A stretch of DNA of 64,000 nt from Astropecten irregularis (lineage: Eukaryota > Echinodermata > Asteroidea > Paxillosida > Astropectinidae): positions 15,918,499-15,982,498 of the forward strand of contig OZ020250.1 of the NCBI GenBank assembly GCA_963971285.1, given 5' to 3'. This document shows, one piece after another, positions 1 through 11,508 of this stretch. The notes under the pieces are model-generated. The model saw only the letters and a list, made by a program, of their open reading frames with translations. It searched no databases and was not told the origin of the DNA. Within the stretch, counting starts at the first letter, position 1. The number at the start of each line of letters is the position of its first letter. A program made the translations under genes and the position numbers.

Positions 1-115
1 ATCTCCGGGGTTAGTTCAACCCTGCTCGGGACCAGGGTTGAAATTTTCACCCCGGGGTGGCGCCGGGGTGAGTTCGCCCCGGGGATGAGCGCTCTAGTGG
101 GAAAAGGCCTATAAT
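1..115. repeat. GC-rich repeat end, shared with 28425-28600
   Basis: Runs of CCCCGGGG with a terminal block GAGCGCTCTAGTGGGAAAAG then GCCTAT. The reverse complement of this block recurs at 28425-28560 (CTTTTCCCACAAGAGCGCTC, CCGCCCCGGGGTGAAAAG, GCAGGGTTGAACTCACCC). Probably one end of a mobile element cut by the window edge; class unknown. Confidence 0.6.
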
Positions 116-202
116 AGAACACCAACACTTATCATAACCTAACCTTGTAAGATACATGTAGGCCTACTGTAGTCTGTCACAAATTGCAAGAGGATACTTT
201 AA

Positions 203-430
203 AGGATTTGCGAAATGGAGGCTCAGGCTCCGGCTCCATTTTGTGAATCCATTTTTAAATAATTGGTATCAAAATACAGGCTTTTGGCTGAGGTTTGGAA
301 GTAGATTCTCTGGTTTGAAGAGGAATACAGAGCTTCAGCTTCAATGAAAAACCACAACCTATGTTTTCAGCATATTATGGATGACAGAGATGAAGCCGGA
401 GCCTGAGTCTGGGCCTCTATTTTGCCATCC
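203..430. repeat. MITE family A (GGCTCAGGCTCC), copy 1
   Basis: Palindromic ends GGAGGCTCAGGCTCCGGCTC and GAAGCCGGAGCCTGAG flank a core with CTTCAGCTTCAATGAAAAAC and CAACCTATGTTTTCAGCATA. Related copies are at 6236-6458, 35270-35492 and 48058-48292. This copy has lost the outermost GGGCCTTTTC. Confidence 0.75.
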
Positions 431-3096
431 CCCTTATTGTTCATTGGTGTACCATGGAGGATGGAAAATTCCTCCATGGGTATAGGCCTACAGGATAGCA
501 AGTGGTCAAATGATTGAAATTTGGTGGGAAACACTCAAACTAAAAGCCAGAGAGTTCACACGCATATATTCAGGGATGAGACTTCTCAGATTTTTATCTG
601 ATTTCAGATTTTTTTGTTTTGGATTTCAGATTTGTTTCTCCTCATAGGCTGTGCACAAAAGTATAGGAGATTTTCAGAGTTCAGATTTTTATGCCCCCTG
701 TCAGTTGTTCAATCTCATACCTGTATAATCATTTGAACCCAGTTGGGGCCGTCGTCGGTCGAATTCAGAGGTTTTTTACCGATCACAGGAAAAAGCTCAT
801 CCAATTTGTCTGTGGTGTGTGGTACGTATAATGTCTGCCAGACTGGGAAGTGGGAGAAACTATTCCAACGCTGACTTCCTCTTTCATTTCTCTTGAAAAG
901 CCCCGGAAACTTGAATAGACTTTGTTTGTGGGTCTGTACTCATACATTATTTACAACCCAGCTATTAAAAGCTTGGCCAGTGGCAGAAATCTGTTGATAT
1001 TTTGGGGCATGATTCATCGGAAGAGTCATCGAGTATTTTGAGAAAAGGGGAGCCACCAATGTCTGGTAGGATTCTTTTTAGAAAAAGTAACCAAGGTTTT
1101 CAAGGATAAGCAAGCACACTTTGTAATCATCTAGATGAATTGCTTTGGAAAGTGCTGTTCTGAATCTGGTTAAAAAGTGGTAATACATGTATGCTACATA
1201 CATGCACACTACCTGCCAACTGGATCTCGGAGCAATTGACCTTGTTCTGACCTCAAGAGAGATTTGCAGTGTTTGGAATTGAATATCACTGGACGATATC
1301 AGATGGGCATAAGATTACATAGGGGAAAATATCAATCCTACTTCAGGCATGTAGGTTTCCTTGCTGGAACTGCAGTCATATTATTAAGTAGGTGATCCAT
1401 TCTTGGATCAAGCAGCTTATGTGTGGACATCCATACCCTTTTCCACTGAAACCTATAGGCCCTACTGAACCCATGCTTGCTTGTAATGCTTTTTGTAAAG
1501 TACTTGATTTTTGGCAGTTTCTGTGCTCATTCAGAGAACCCACAGTCATACGAAAAGGAATTTCAATTCAAATTTAATTCTTTTGACTGATGAGCAGTTT
1601 GCAGGAGTTTATTACTTGTATTCTTGTTTGTTGAGCACTGTTAGAGTGCAAAATATGTGTGCATAGTGCACGCAAGTCCCTTTCGCACTGTGAATTTTCC
1701 TTTTAATCAAGTAAAATGTGCCTAATTTCAATATTATTTCTCATATGTCCCTGTTTTAGTTACAACACTTTTTGTTACAACACATAGACCTACATGTGTG
1801 AAATTGATTTTTTTTTAATAGCGCTCCACACTTGCACTAAAAATAGTAGCGGATCTCAGACAAACACTACCTGTGAGACAATGTTTGTCTGACATCCGGG
1901 GATTTTTTGTGATGTCATTAGTGGGAGCACTATTGCTTAGAGTTATTTACATGTAGAAGGGCCTCATGTTTCAATCCTAGCAGGATCTTTTATCAAGGCT
2001 ACAATGACAAGAGGACGAGAACAAGCATGTAAAGATACACATAAGTGGATGAGAGGAGCAGAACAAAGGGGGACAGAGTGGGGGACAAAAGAGGGACTAA
2101 GCATACAACAGGGCTGGTTATTAATCCAATTTTCCTTCTTTTTTTTATTGGTTCAGATGCAAAACTGCATGTAGAAAACTAGAATATCAGTGTAATCTCA
2201 CTGACTAATATTGGTAACTCTGTGTCTATTTATAGCTTGATTGTGATTCGGAGGATAACTGATGATGTCCTGTTTACAGAATTTCACTAGTAAATCACAA
2301 AAAGGTCTAATTTGCATGACACTACCACAAACCTTCTTGGCTTCACCTTATTGATCGGTCACCATGCAAACCTTCAGATCAGATCAGTTCTGCATGAAAT
2401 TCAAGAAGACTTTTGGTAAATTGACAATCACTCCGGTGCATGCTTGCCTCTGAGAGCTCTGATATTTCACTCATGTAGATTGTAGTTGTACATGCATGGT
2501 CTGTGAGTTCACGAAGAGTATAAATAGGAATGCATGAATTCGTGATGCTGTACAGACTACAGTACCTGTCTTTCATCTTCTTCTCAAGGACCAGACTGCA
2601 CTTCATGACCAGGAAAATCTCAGTTAGAACGTGGTTAGAAGATGCCAGCTGTGATCAGTGACCATTAAATTGATGAGAGACATGCCAGCATGTCACCTGC
2701 AGGCCTACCACTAGCACTGTTCTTGCTCTCTTCAGTAGCTCTATGCTCTCTTCAAATTAAAAAACAGACTCCCAGTCAGGCCCATTAGCACTGTCAGTAC
2801 CTACTTAGGCAACAATGGTTTCTTTGTTTTCTGTCCTCTCTCCCACAAACACAAAAGATTGTGTCTATTCTATCATACAGTAAGAAATTCAGTCAATAAC
2901 ACAAATTTGGTTTGGTTTTTTTTTTTGTGGCCTTCCAAAGAAATAAAAGTGTTAAATACAAATGAGGGAATGTTTGGGGGTTCTCAATTTCACCAGGTTC
3001 TCTTTAAAAAATTCCCCCAAGGCTAGTGGCTCTTGTTTTATTACCTCAATGTAAATTTATATTCCTCTGAGGCTACCTCAGGGTAATGCTAACAGT
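431..3096. other. LHFPL2 intron, no gene seen
   Basis: AT-rich sequence without a convincing reading frame. About 1960-2010 there is a fragment of the AGCAGGATCTTT repeat found complete at 20171-20461. Poly-T tracts lie at 1808-1818 and 2919-2928. Confidence 0.5.
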
Positions 3097-4410
3097 GGGT
3101 ATGTTCACACGAGCTGCTAACTTCGCTGCTAACTTCGCTGCTAAAATATCACAGCGGGGGTTCGGTCGTAAAAGCAACTTTAGCTAAAAATCACCGAGCG
3201 TTCACACGCTAAATTCACGACTGCTAACTGCACAATCAGCGTGTGTAGAGGTCACGAAACCATTACGTCATTGGTTATAACATCGCTGATCTATCCCGGC
3301 TACTTCCGGTAGTTGTTTGAGAAGGAAAAAAAACACGTAAACTCCGCGAAAACAACAGCGAACAATAGCTTTAAATTATGCAAAAACGACAGCGAAATGT
3401 TACAAATACTATAGCGAAAATTACATACTCTGATTTAGCCGTAATGCCCACTCTGTCCGCGGCCAAAAATGGCCGTGTGCCCCTTTCTTTACGTCCCACT
3501 TAATTTGAGTTTCTCGCTGCAAAATATGTACTGACTAAACATCGGCCGCCGATCCACGGCCACGTGCGTGGTATATAGCGAGCGCTATGACTGCACTTGA
3601 CTGTGGAAATTTCGAGAGGCCGTGCTGACTTCACTGTGTAGTTTGCACGTGGTGTACGTGATGGGTGTGATCGTCGTCGCTTTCAGAAGACTTTTGCACG
3701 ATATAAAAATTATTGTTTTAGATCAAGTATATGGAAATTGTAGCTACTTGGCCAAAAGGACAAAATACCCGACTGAAATTCAAGTAGGTTTTACTTGATC
3801 AGGAAAATGCAATTTACGATGATTTGAAGGACGGTCAGAATATTTTTACGGAGATCTCGCAAATAACAATGCCGTATACATCGTGTACACCGTCACGGTG
3901 TTTTTGGAATCGGTGCCTTTCCGTCTTTTTGGCTTTTGGCCCCAGTTCCCCTAACATGTACACATACTTGAGGCCAAAGTGCCCTAAAATCATTGAAATT
4001 TGATGTCAGCAAGGACCGAAGAAGTGACACTAACGTACATTAGTATTATACACGCACGTACATGTGACAGTGTATAGTTGTATACCACCATGGCATGCAC
4101 AACGTGCGTGAGAGGTCGGCAATGGCAATACACATCGAGCGGAAGTCATGTTTTCCCTAGCAGGTCAGTTGCGTTCATACGGAAAATCACAGTTAGCAGC
4201 GCTGCTAAAGTATCACATTTCACTGCTAACTCGGAGGAAGCGAAGTTAACTTCACAAATTTCTGCTGTTAACTTTCGGACTTAGCAGCGAAGTTAGCAGC
4301 GAAGTTGACAGCGAAGTTAGCTAAAATTGCGTTCCAACGGCCACAATTTTTCGCTGCTAACTTAGCAGCGAAGTTAGCAGCGAAGTTAGCAGCTCGTGTG
4401 AACATGCCCT
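3097..4410. mobile_element. 1.3-kb foldback DNA element with internally repeated termini
   Basis: Ends are inverted: GGGTATGTTCACACGAGCTG at 3097 and, reversed, GGGCATGTTCACACGAGCTG at 4410. Both arms then repeat GCTGCTAACTTC several times. The core (about 3630-3960) resembles the core of the 958-bp element at 49560-50517. No clear target-site duplication and no transposase frame; a non-autonomous DNA transposon of unassigned superfamily. Confidence 0.8.
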
Positions 4411-5299
4411 AAGTATCTAAAAATTACTGTATGGTTGGAGTGGGGGGGGGGCTGTTATGCAGTTCAGGTTAAAAATTGGAAATTGTTCAACGGGCTGAGT
4501 TTATTAAATTTTTGTCAGGTACAGTGCCTATAATGTTCAATCTGTTATGCTCTGTGTTTTGTATGTACACAGGCTTCAGAGTAAACATGGAAGACAGAAT
4601 ACATACTCTATGTACATAAGCGTGTGTTTGTAGTAATATATTATATAATGTACATTATCATTTCTTTTCAGGACACGTGTTGGAGATTTTTTGCTGTTAG
4701 TAATGCCTCCTGCACACATGTTAATTACACTTCACTCAGAATATGAAGTACCATAGATGTCATGATTTGTGAACAGCAAGCATACATTATTACATTGTAG
4801 GACTGACAATAATGTGACTGGAATATTAAAGCCAAGCACGCAGTTTCTACACACATATTATTGCACAGATTATTTCTAAGCGAAATTGTCAATGTACAAC
4901 AATTGGAAAGCGCTCTCGTTGCTTATCATGAACTAAAGGGTGAAAGCGATCTTGAATTGGGGATTACACCAGTTTCGATTGTTTTGGGAAATTAACCCTT
5001 TTGAATAAATTTATATAATATGGGAAAAAAATGAAATCTTTCCTGGACTTTGAAAATCTCTGGACAATTTTGGCAGTTTGTGTGAATAAAAAACATCTAA
5101 TGTCAAAATTTACATACATTGATGCTGATTTGAAATTGTTGGATCACTGCGTGCAATTCACAATTGCAAAATCCTTGCAAAGTTGCAAGTGATCATTTAT
5201 TGATGAAAAACTGCCCCACTAGTTCATCTCTGTCAGAAAACTGAAGGTTTTCAGTGGATATGTAGGGCCTACAGCACATAATGACATACATTTACTTAA
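4411..5299. other. LHFPL2 intron, no feature recognised
   Basis: AT-rich unique-looking sequence; a 10-base G run at 4442-4451. No coding signal. Confidence 0.4.
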
Positions 5300-5656
5300 A
5301 GGTAATATCATACTTTGGTTTTTGTCAAAGAAATACAGATTCATGAACAAAAATATCAAGGAAGATACAGTAACAGCCATCTGTGAAAATTTCAGTCCCA
5401 TGCGGTGCCCACTTTTGGAGAAAACAGTGAAAAACTGCCACCGTATTTCTTAAGTCTTTTCTCTTTTATTTTTGATCTTTTAAAAGATCAAAAAGATTAT
5501 CGGTCGTTGTTTTACTAATTTCTGGATAAATACACCATTTCAGATGGAAACAAATAAACGTTAGGTTTCTACTAGCATCATCTTCATACCCTGTAAGTTA
5601 TACGTAAATCTGTGAACATTTCTGTTTTGGTCTCTTACCAAAGTATGATACTACCT
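5300..5656. repeat. TTAA-flanked MITE (family B), variant copy
   Basis: Starts after TTAA with AGGTAATATCATACTTTGGT and ends with the complement, ACCAAAGTATGATACTACCT, followed by TTGA. The interior carries CTGTGAACATTTCTGTTTTG and TCTGGATAAATACACCATTT, shared with the other family B copies. The outer TIR differs from the main subfamily. Confidence 0.8.
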
Positions 5657-6996
5657 TTGAATTTAAAACTGGATGGGTAAAATTATGATAAAAGAAGTTG
5701 AATTAAAGAGTTGGTTTTTGCACACAAAAAATTGAACCACTCCATTTCCAGTTGGATGTGGCCACCGACCTGATCAATCCTCCCTGCCTTTAATCTTAGA
5801 AACTGTCTTCAACACCCGTCGCCAGGCATCGAACTCATCCTGCCAGATTAATATGTCTGTTACCATGGTTACTGCAGCCCATCAGGCGGGCATAAGTGTT
5901 TTTGAGCGCGGGCCGGTACCTTGGCGTGCTTGCTGTTTGCATATCTAGACATGTGGTGTGAGGCCGAGGAGAGACCCAGGGGGTCATAAAATAAAACACT
6001 ATTACATTTAATGGACTGGATGTAATAAACCAGAAGATTGATCAGTTGAAGTGCAGAGATGGGTAACATGATCAAAACCTACTGTAATATCCAGTTAGAC
6101 ATTGTGCACGAGCATACATAATTGAATTATGTTTGCCTGAAATTGTTGGGCACAGACACTTAAAGGTACTTAAAGGATTGGTCAGGATCACAATGACTGC
6201 ATTTAGGTTTGGTCTTGCTCTGGAAGCTGGGTTGATGAAACGGAGGGTCAGACTCTGGCTCCAACTCAGGCTCCGGCTCCATTTCGTGATTCCATTCTAA
6301 AATACCGAGTAAAGAGGTTTTTGGCTGCAGTTCAGAAGTAGATTCTTTGGTTTTAAAAGGAAAGCAGAGCTTCAGCTTCAATGAAAACCCACAACCTATA
6401 TTTTCAGCATATTGATGACAAACCCGGAGCCTGAGCCTCCGTTTCGTAAATCCTCTACATTGGTATAAAATTCCTGCTACTAGAAGCAATCAATTTTATG
6501 AAATATTTTCCTCCAAAATTCTGACATATTCCAGATGTGTGCTAATGAAATGCAGAATATCACTAATCAGACTCAATTTGTGGGGGGTTTGTTGTTGTCA
6601 AACTTCCACCAAGTTGTGATTAAAACCATTTGTTGCCTTCTTTCAATTAAAGACATTTAATATATCCCTCCTGCCTCCTCCCAGAAATTACAAACATTTG
6701 AGCCCTCTCCAAAGTCTACTTGGTAACAGACCCACATGGGAAACCTATAAAAATCTGACCCATGATTGACCTTGACCAAAATTGAACATTAATCCTAAAC
6801 ACCTGCAGAATGTACCTCTTTCCATATGCCTAAAACTGAAAACACAAACCTGGATAAAATGAGGATATGTCAAGCACAGCTTGGAACAGTAAATATAATA
6901 CATTGATGCGGATTTGCTTCAGTTGGTTCGGCGTCTGTTACTAGCTTGGGTTCCTAGCTTGGGTTCTTACAGTAGTGAAGGTACAGGAGATATTAA
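5657..6996. other. LHFPL2 intron outside the family A MITE
   Basis: No coding signal outside the repeat at 6236-6458. A local duplication of TAGCTTGGGTTC is seen at about 6942-6966. Confidence 0.35.
6236..6458. repeat. MITE family A, copy 2
   Basis: GGCTCCGGCTCCATTTCGTG near one end and GGAGCCTGAGCCTCCGTTTC at the other, with the shared core CTTCAGCTTCAATGAAAACC. Confidence 0.75.
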
Positions 6997-7363
6997 AGGT
7001 ATAATAAATGATTGGTAAAGGTCACGAAACAGCACTCTCACTTTGTCCAATCCAATATGCACATGAAAATGATAAACCTGTGAAAATTTGAACTCAATCG
7101 GCCATCTGAATCACGAGAAAATAGCGAAAACCCGACTCATTTTTTCATATAAAACATACAAGGAATGGATTTGATCTAACCCCGAGATCAAAAATAAACC
7201 TATTTTTGGTCTTTATTTTACTGATTTTCTAGATAAATACATCATTTCAGGGGGAAATATTGTAAGGGTATATTTCTACCTGCACTATCTTCATACCTTG
7301 AAAGTTAAACATAAATCTGTGAACATTTCTGTTTGAGTATGTCACCAATACTGTACTGTACCT
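6997..7363. repeat. TTAA-flanked MITE (family B), full copy
   Basis: TTAA at 6993-6996 and 7364-7367 flank 367 bp beginning AGGTATAATAAATGATTGGT and ending in ACTGTACCT. Interior landmarks: CACGAAACAGCACTC, GAAAATAGCGAAAACCCGAC and CTGTGAACATTTCTGTTT. No reading frame. TTAA target duplication is typical of piggyBac and Kolobok elements. Confidence 0.85.
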
Positions 7364-8797
7364 TTAAATAATGGTTTTGTTTTCACCCGAGATGGCTGCA
7401 GTTCACTGGTTTTTCCCTGTTGGGGCTTATGACAGGTGGCCACTGAAGGCACACACATGCTGTACACATAGGCCAGCCTCATTAATGGCCTGGTATAAAC
7501 ATTGTGTGTTTGAATTGAAACCCTTGCGGTCTCTCACCACAATAACCAAGGTGATGACTGCTGGTTGCCATGGGCCACCTCCATGGTGAACTCCAGAATG
7601 AATCCCTTGTTCCCCACCCCCTTGGCTCCCAAGATTCTGTGGGCAATTTACAAACCATTAGATTGAAGAGACCACACAGAACTTGTAGACTGGGGACTGC
7701 CAATACTGAAAATAACAGCAATCATGTTTATGGTGAAACACTGCACCAATTACATGTAGGCATACTTTGTATTCTTCAATAAAGCCTAATATAATGCTGA
7801 AGTCAGCCATACTTAATTGTTTGCTATATACTGTACATGCGCATCCCAAGTTCATGAACTTTGTGGAAGAGGGTGTGGATGTCACACGTGTTCTTGCACC
7901 GCAAAAACGTTGGTCAATTCTTTCGCCACACTTTGTTGGGCAAAGTAATTTCCTCAATTGATGGTCCAAGTTTTTGACATTTGTATGGAAACTATGACTG
8001 GAAGTCAGTGAAGTTGATTAGGGGGGGGGGGGGGGGGAGGGGCTTCCGAGTAATCTCAGTATATATTTCAGGAAACCAAGCTAGGCAAATGTTTTGCACA
8101 CCATATTCACCTACTGTTCAGGGTATTGTCCATCATATTACATAGTGATATTTAGCCTACATCCATATTTACATATTGCATACTTGCATAGCCAAAGGGG
8201 TGACATTCTAGCTTCAGAACATGTAACCGGCTCTCTTTCAGCTTAAGTTTTTTATCGGTGCAAGCTTGTAACCAAATTTCCCACCAGAAGTATCATTCGG
8301 TAGGATGTCTCGTTTTGTTGTTTTCCTGTATGGCCTTTCTTCAAGCTGTGTGCATGTTCCGCTGTATCATATTCTGTGTATTTATACTAGCTGGCACTGG
8401 TATAATTATGTACAAAGTTGAAGGTATATGCCCTACAGTACTTAAGTTACACATACCGGTAGTAGTTATCAGACTTGGTTCATTGTGCACAAACCATTAT
8501 TTATAATGTGCAGTATCATCTTTCCATATTTCTAACACCAAAAACAAAGTCGGTTCTTCCATAAGCTTTGTCAAAACCAATTATGGCATTGTTTATATAA
8601 TTTTGAAAAACTTTAATCATAAATAGCTCTAAAAACAGGGAAAGTCCAATTGTTAAAAGTTTGGTTTTATTAATTTGGCTAGCACATTACTAAAATGGGT
8701 ATTGCATCGTTGGTTGTTAAAAGTTTTAAACATGCAACTGTCCTATAGCACTGCCACAAACATGGTTCTGGAAGGTCATTGTGTACAGCCATGGACA
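7364..8797. other. LHFPL2 intron between MITE and foldback element
   Basis: No coding exon. Overlapping short open frames on both strands at 7371-7970 show no recognisable protein. Confidence 0.35.
8021..8042. repeat. Poly-G tract
   Basis: Seventeen G followed by AGGGG; a likely length-unstable G-quadruplex-capable tract in LHFPL2 intron. Confidence 0.9.
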
Positions 8798-9678
8798 TAG
8801 CCTTGACCAAGGCTATGAAGCTGTTCCCGGCGAGCGATCAGGGGCACCCGGCCGGCCGTACTGTCCCCGTACCGTACGTACCGGCGTACCGAGCCAGCTA
8901 GCTGCACGGACACCTACTGAGCATACGTACACGCATACGTACAGTATCTGCCCCCAGTTGAGGCTGGATCATAGCCTTGACGCAACCGTCAGTCTTTTCT
9001 TATGTATTTCTTTACATTTTCGGCCAATATTGGCCGAAGATTTTTTTATGTGCATATAAAAAACGGTATCCAATCAAACTCCGTGATCTTTGACCGGATA
9101 TGCATATTCATGAGCTTTTCACTGTGTGTATAGGCCTACGTGTAATAACGTACGCATGACGATGGTACGGCATGTCAGTGCATGGTATATTGTAGCGTAT
9201 ACAAAACAATGGCGGTGTTGCGAACTCGACTAGTTCGTTATCCGAGAAGTAAATGTAAGTCTCAACTCTGGCGTCGATAAGTTACAAATTGAGGATTTTC
9301 CACCTGAGTAGCGGACTGCCCTTCAGTATTTTCTTGAAGGACACAAAGATTTGGTAAATTTGCTGACCGGATTCCGGAAATCTCAGCGCCGTAAGATTGT
9401 GCAGTACTTATAAATATTCATTTTTCTCGACAGCCGTTATCCAATGAGAGAAGACTGTTTACCATAGCGGCTATAATTATCATAATGATCAAATCGCACT
9501 TGTGTCAAGGCTTTGATCCTGGCTGAACCGGGGCCGGCGGTTACAGTACGTATGCGTGTGTGCGTGGCCGGTCGTGTGGGTGCATGGTACATCCGTACAG
9601 CTCAGCTAGCTCGGTACGTACCGGGTGCCCCGTACTGATCGCTCGCTGGTAACAGCTTCATAGCCTTGGTCAAGGCTA
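8798..9678. mobile_element. 881-bp MULE-like foldback element with 9-bp target duplication
   Basis: CCATGGACA occurs at 8789-8797 and 9679-9687, directly flanking inverted ends that begin TAGCCTTGACCAAGGCTATG. The arms extend imperfectly for about 190 bp each (8798-8985 and 9490-9678) and share AGCGATCA, GGGGCACCCGG, ACGCATACGTAC and TAGCCTTGAC. Long arms and a 9-bp duplication fit Mutator-like elements. The open frame 8781-9059 is a by-product of the arm. Confidence 0.85.
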
Positions 9679-10289
9679 CCATGGACATAGAAATCCAAGA
9701 TTCGTTTACCAGTACCTCTTTTTATTCACACTACTTATATCTATTTTTGAGTGTGATAACAACACTATAAAACTGCCTAATATTCCCTTACTGCCCTGCC
9801 ATCAAATCTAGTCTTGTATTATTAAGCCTGCTAACATCTGTTTGTCCACCAAGACAAACAAACACTATATGCCTTGGCCTTGTTATTATCAGGCCTGTTG
9901 AGCAATCAATCATCTAATAGCAGCTATGGATTCTCAACTCCGTGACAAATTGCTAGGGCAGCCCGAAACCCAACCCTTGAAGCAAGCTAATAACTTGCCA
10001 AGTAGTGCCAACAATCTCGCTGTAATGATCTGAAACTATAAACATGAAAGTGCTCCCATCCAATTTTTTTTGTATAAACTGGAGTGATATTTGCTGAGGT
10101 GTTAAGTTACATGGAGATGTTTTCTAGTAAAATATTGGAAAGCTCAAGTCATTATTTTGTGGTCTGATCTCTGTGGATACTTCAATCAATGCTAAGTCAT
10201 GCAGGGTGTGTAGTGATGACAGAATTTGGCTGTGAAACTTCAGCATCAGGTTTTTTGGGACACAATTTTTATGTTTTACTTGGTCATAA

Positions 10290-10385
10290 TAATAATAATA
10301 ATAAATACATTCTTAAATAGCGCTTCACATTGTAAACACAATCTCAAAGCTCTTTACAAATGGATAAAATTACATTAAAAAATTA
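10290..10385. repeat. AAT microsatellite with attached dispersed-repeat block
   Basis: (AAT)n followed by AAATAGCGCTTCACATTGTA and CTCAAAGCTCTTTACAAATG, a pairing that looks like a short dispersed repeat. The rest of 9688-10451 shows nothing recognisable. Confidence 0.45.
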
Positions 10386-10451
10386 AGAAAAATTTAGTTA
10401 CGTACAAAAATTCTAAAAATGTTAAAAACAATTAAAAGGCTTAATTTAATA

Positions 10452-10755
10452 ATTTATATAACTGTTGGATTGAGCAGTTAACAGATGGTTGATATTCTTG
10501 TTGTACTTTGTTGGATTGAGCAGGTTACTCTACAATATGTAAAGTTGGTATGTTGGATCGAGCAGTCGTCTCATTTCTGGCCAAGGGTTGGATTTGTAGG
10601 ATTCAGCAGTACACTCATTTTTTGGTCATGAGTTGGATTTGTTGGATTCAGCAGTCTAGTGCAGGACAGCCACTAGCTATTCCAGAGTTGGATTTGTTGG
10701 ATTCAGCAGTTACCTCATTTTTAGCAAATGTTGGACTCTGTTGGATTGAGCATGG
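10452..10755. repeat. Degenerate minisatellite, TTGGATT(G/T)AGCAG unit
   Basis: Six or seven units of about 45-65 bp, each with TTGGATTGAGCAG or TTGGATTCAGCAG, separated by variable spacers containing CTCATTTTT. The frame 10550-10783 is a translation of the repeat. Confidence 0.8.
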
Positions 10756-11251
10756 TACCCCGCACATACGCCTAGGGGGTTAGGGTTTTAATTAAAAGGT
10801 TACAAAGAAGATTATCAAAACTAAAAAGGCAAAACTAAAATAGGGTTTACTATACTCTTCGTCTTTTTTTTTTCTATTGTTTAGAGGTGACTGATAAACC
10901 CATAGTCTTCCCTCTGTCCTTGGCCCTGTAGTGCCTCTGCTTTGTCCTGGACCCCATCCCCTGCTCCTACCATGTCCAGGCTCTCACCCCAGTCGGCCAG
11001 TCCTGACTCTTGCCTACTCCTGTCCTGCATCATCTTTTAGTCTTAACAGTGCCCCATTCCCTGCTCTGCCCATGGAGTGACTTCACCCTTTCCCCTCCTC
11101 TGTAGATTGGCCCTAACCCCCTTGTGACTTGGTCCCTTACCCCACCCTCACCTGTGACTTGCCCCTTGCCCTCCAAAATCCAAATAGAAGGATTGTCTCA
11201 AATCCATCTTCTCTTCTCTTTTCCCTCAACTGGACGCCATTTCCTCTACAG
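10756..11251. other. End of LHFPL2 intron, C/T-rich
   Basis: From about 10855 to 11250 the plus strand is rich in CCT and CCC tracts and ends in the acceptor CCTCTACAG. No coding frame. Confidence 0.5.
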
Positions 11252-11508
11252 GTCTGCTGATTCTCCTGGGCCTTGTGATGTACCCAGCTGGCTGGGGGTC
11301 TGACGCCGTCACAGAGCTCTGCGGGATGGACGCGGCACCCTTCCAGTTTGGGGCGTGCACCCTGGGTTGGTCCTTCTACGTGGCGGCCGCTGCGACATTC
11401 CTCACCTTTGCCTGTGCAGTGCTCTCCGTGCAGGCCGAGATTGCCACGTCCAGCGATGACGTGCAGGATGAGATTCTCAAGGGGAAGTACATCATCTGCC
11501 TTCCCTGA
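11252..11508 (+). CDS. LHFPL2: LHFPL2-like tetraspan membrane protein, terminal coding exon
   Basis: LHFP-family proteins are four-pass membrane proteins distantly related to claudins; the exact role of LHFPL2 is poorly known. The exon starts after a pyrimidine-rich tract ending in ACAG at 11248-11251. Its first two bases complete a split codon, and it then encodes 84 residues ending at TGA 11506-11508. It contains a hydrophobic stretch (LLILLGLVMYP), the family-typical PAGWG, two Cys in the last extracellular loop (ELCGM and GACTLGW), a final membrane segment (FLTFACAVLS) and the tail QAEIATSSDDVQDEI ending in ICLP. From memory, vertebrate LHFPL2 has nearly the same tail, ending ICLL, and an intron at the equivalent point before LFLILGL. 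GC content is clearly above the flanks. The large upstream exon with the start codon and first membrane segments is not in the window, so the preceding intron exceeds 11 kb. LHFPL2 is more likely than other family members because of the tail. Confidence 0.88.

Noticed and set aside
8781..9059. A 92-codon frame rich in Arg, Pro and Thr
   Set aside because: It is the translation of one arm of the foldback element at 8798-9678.
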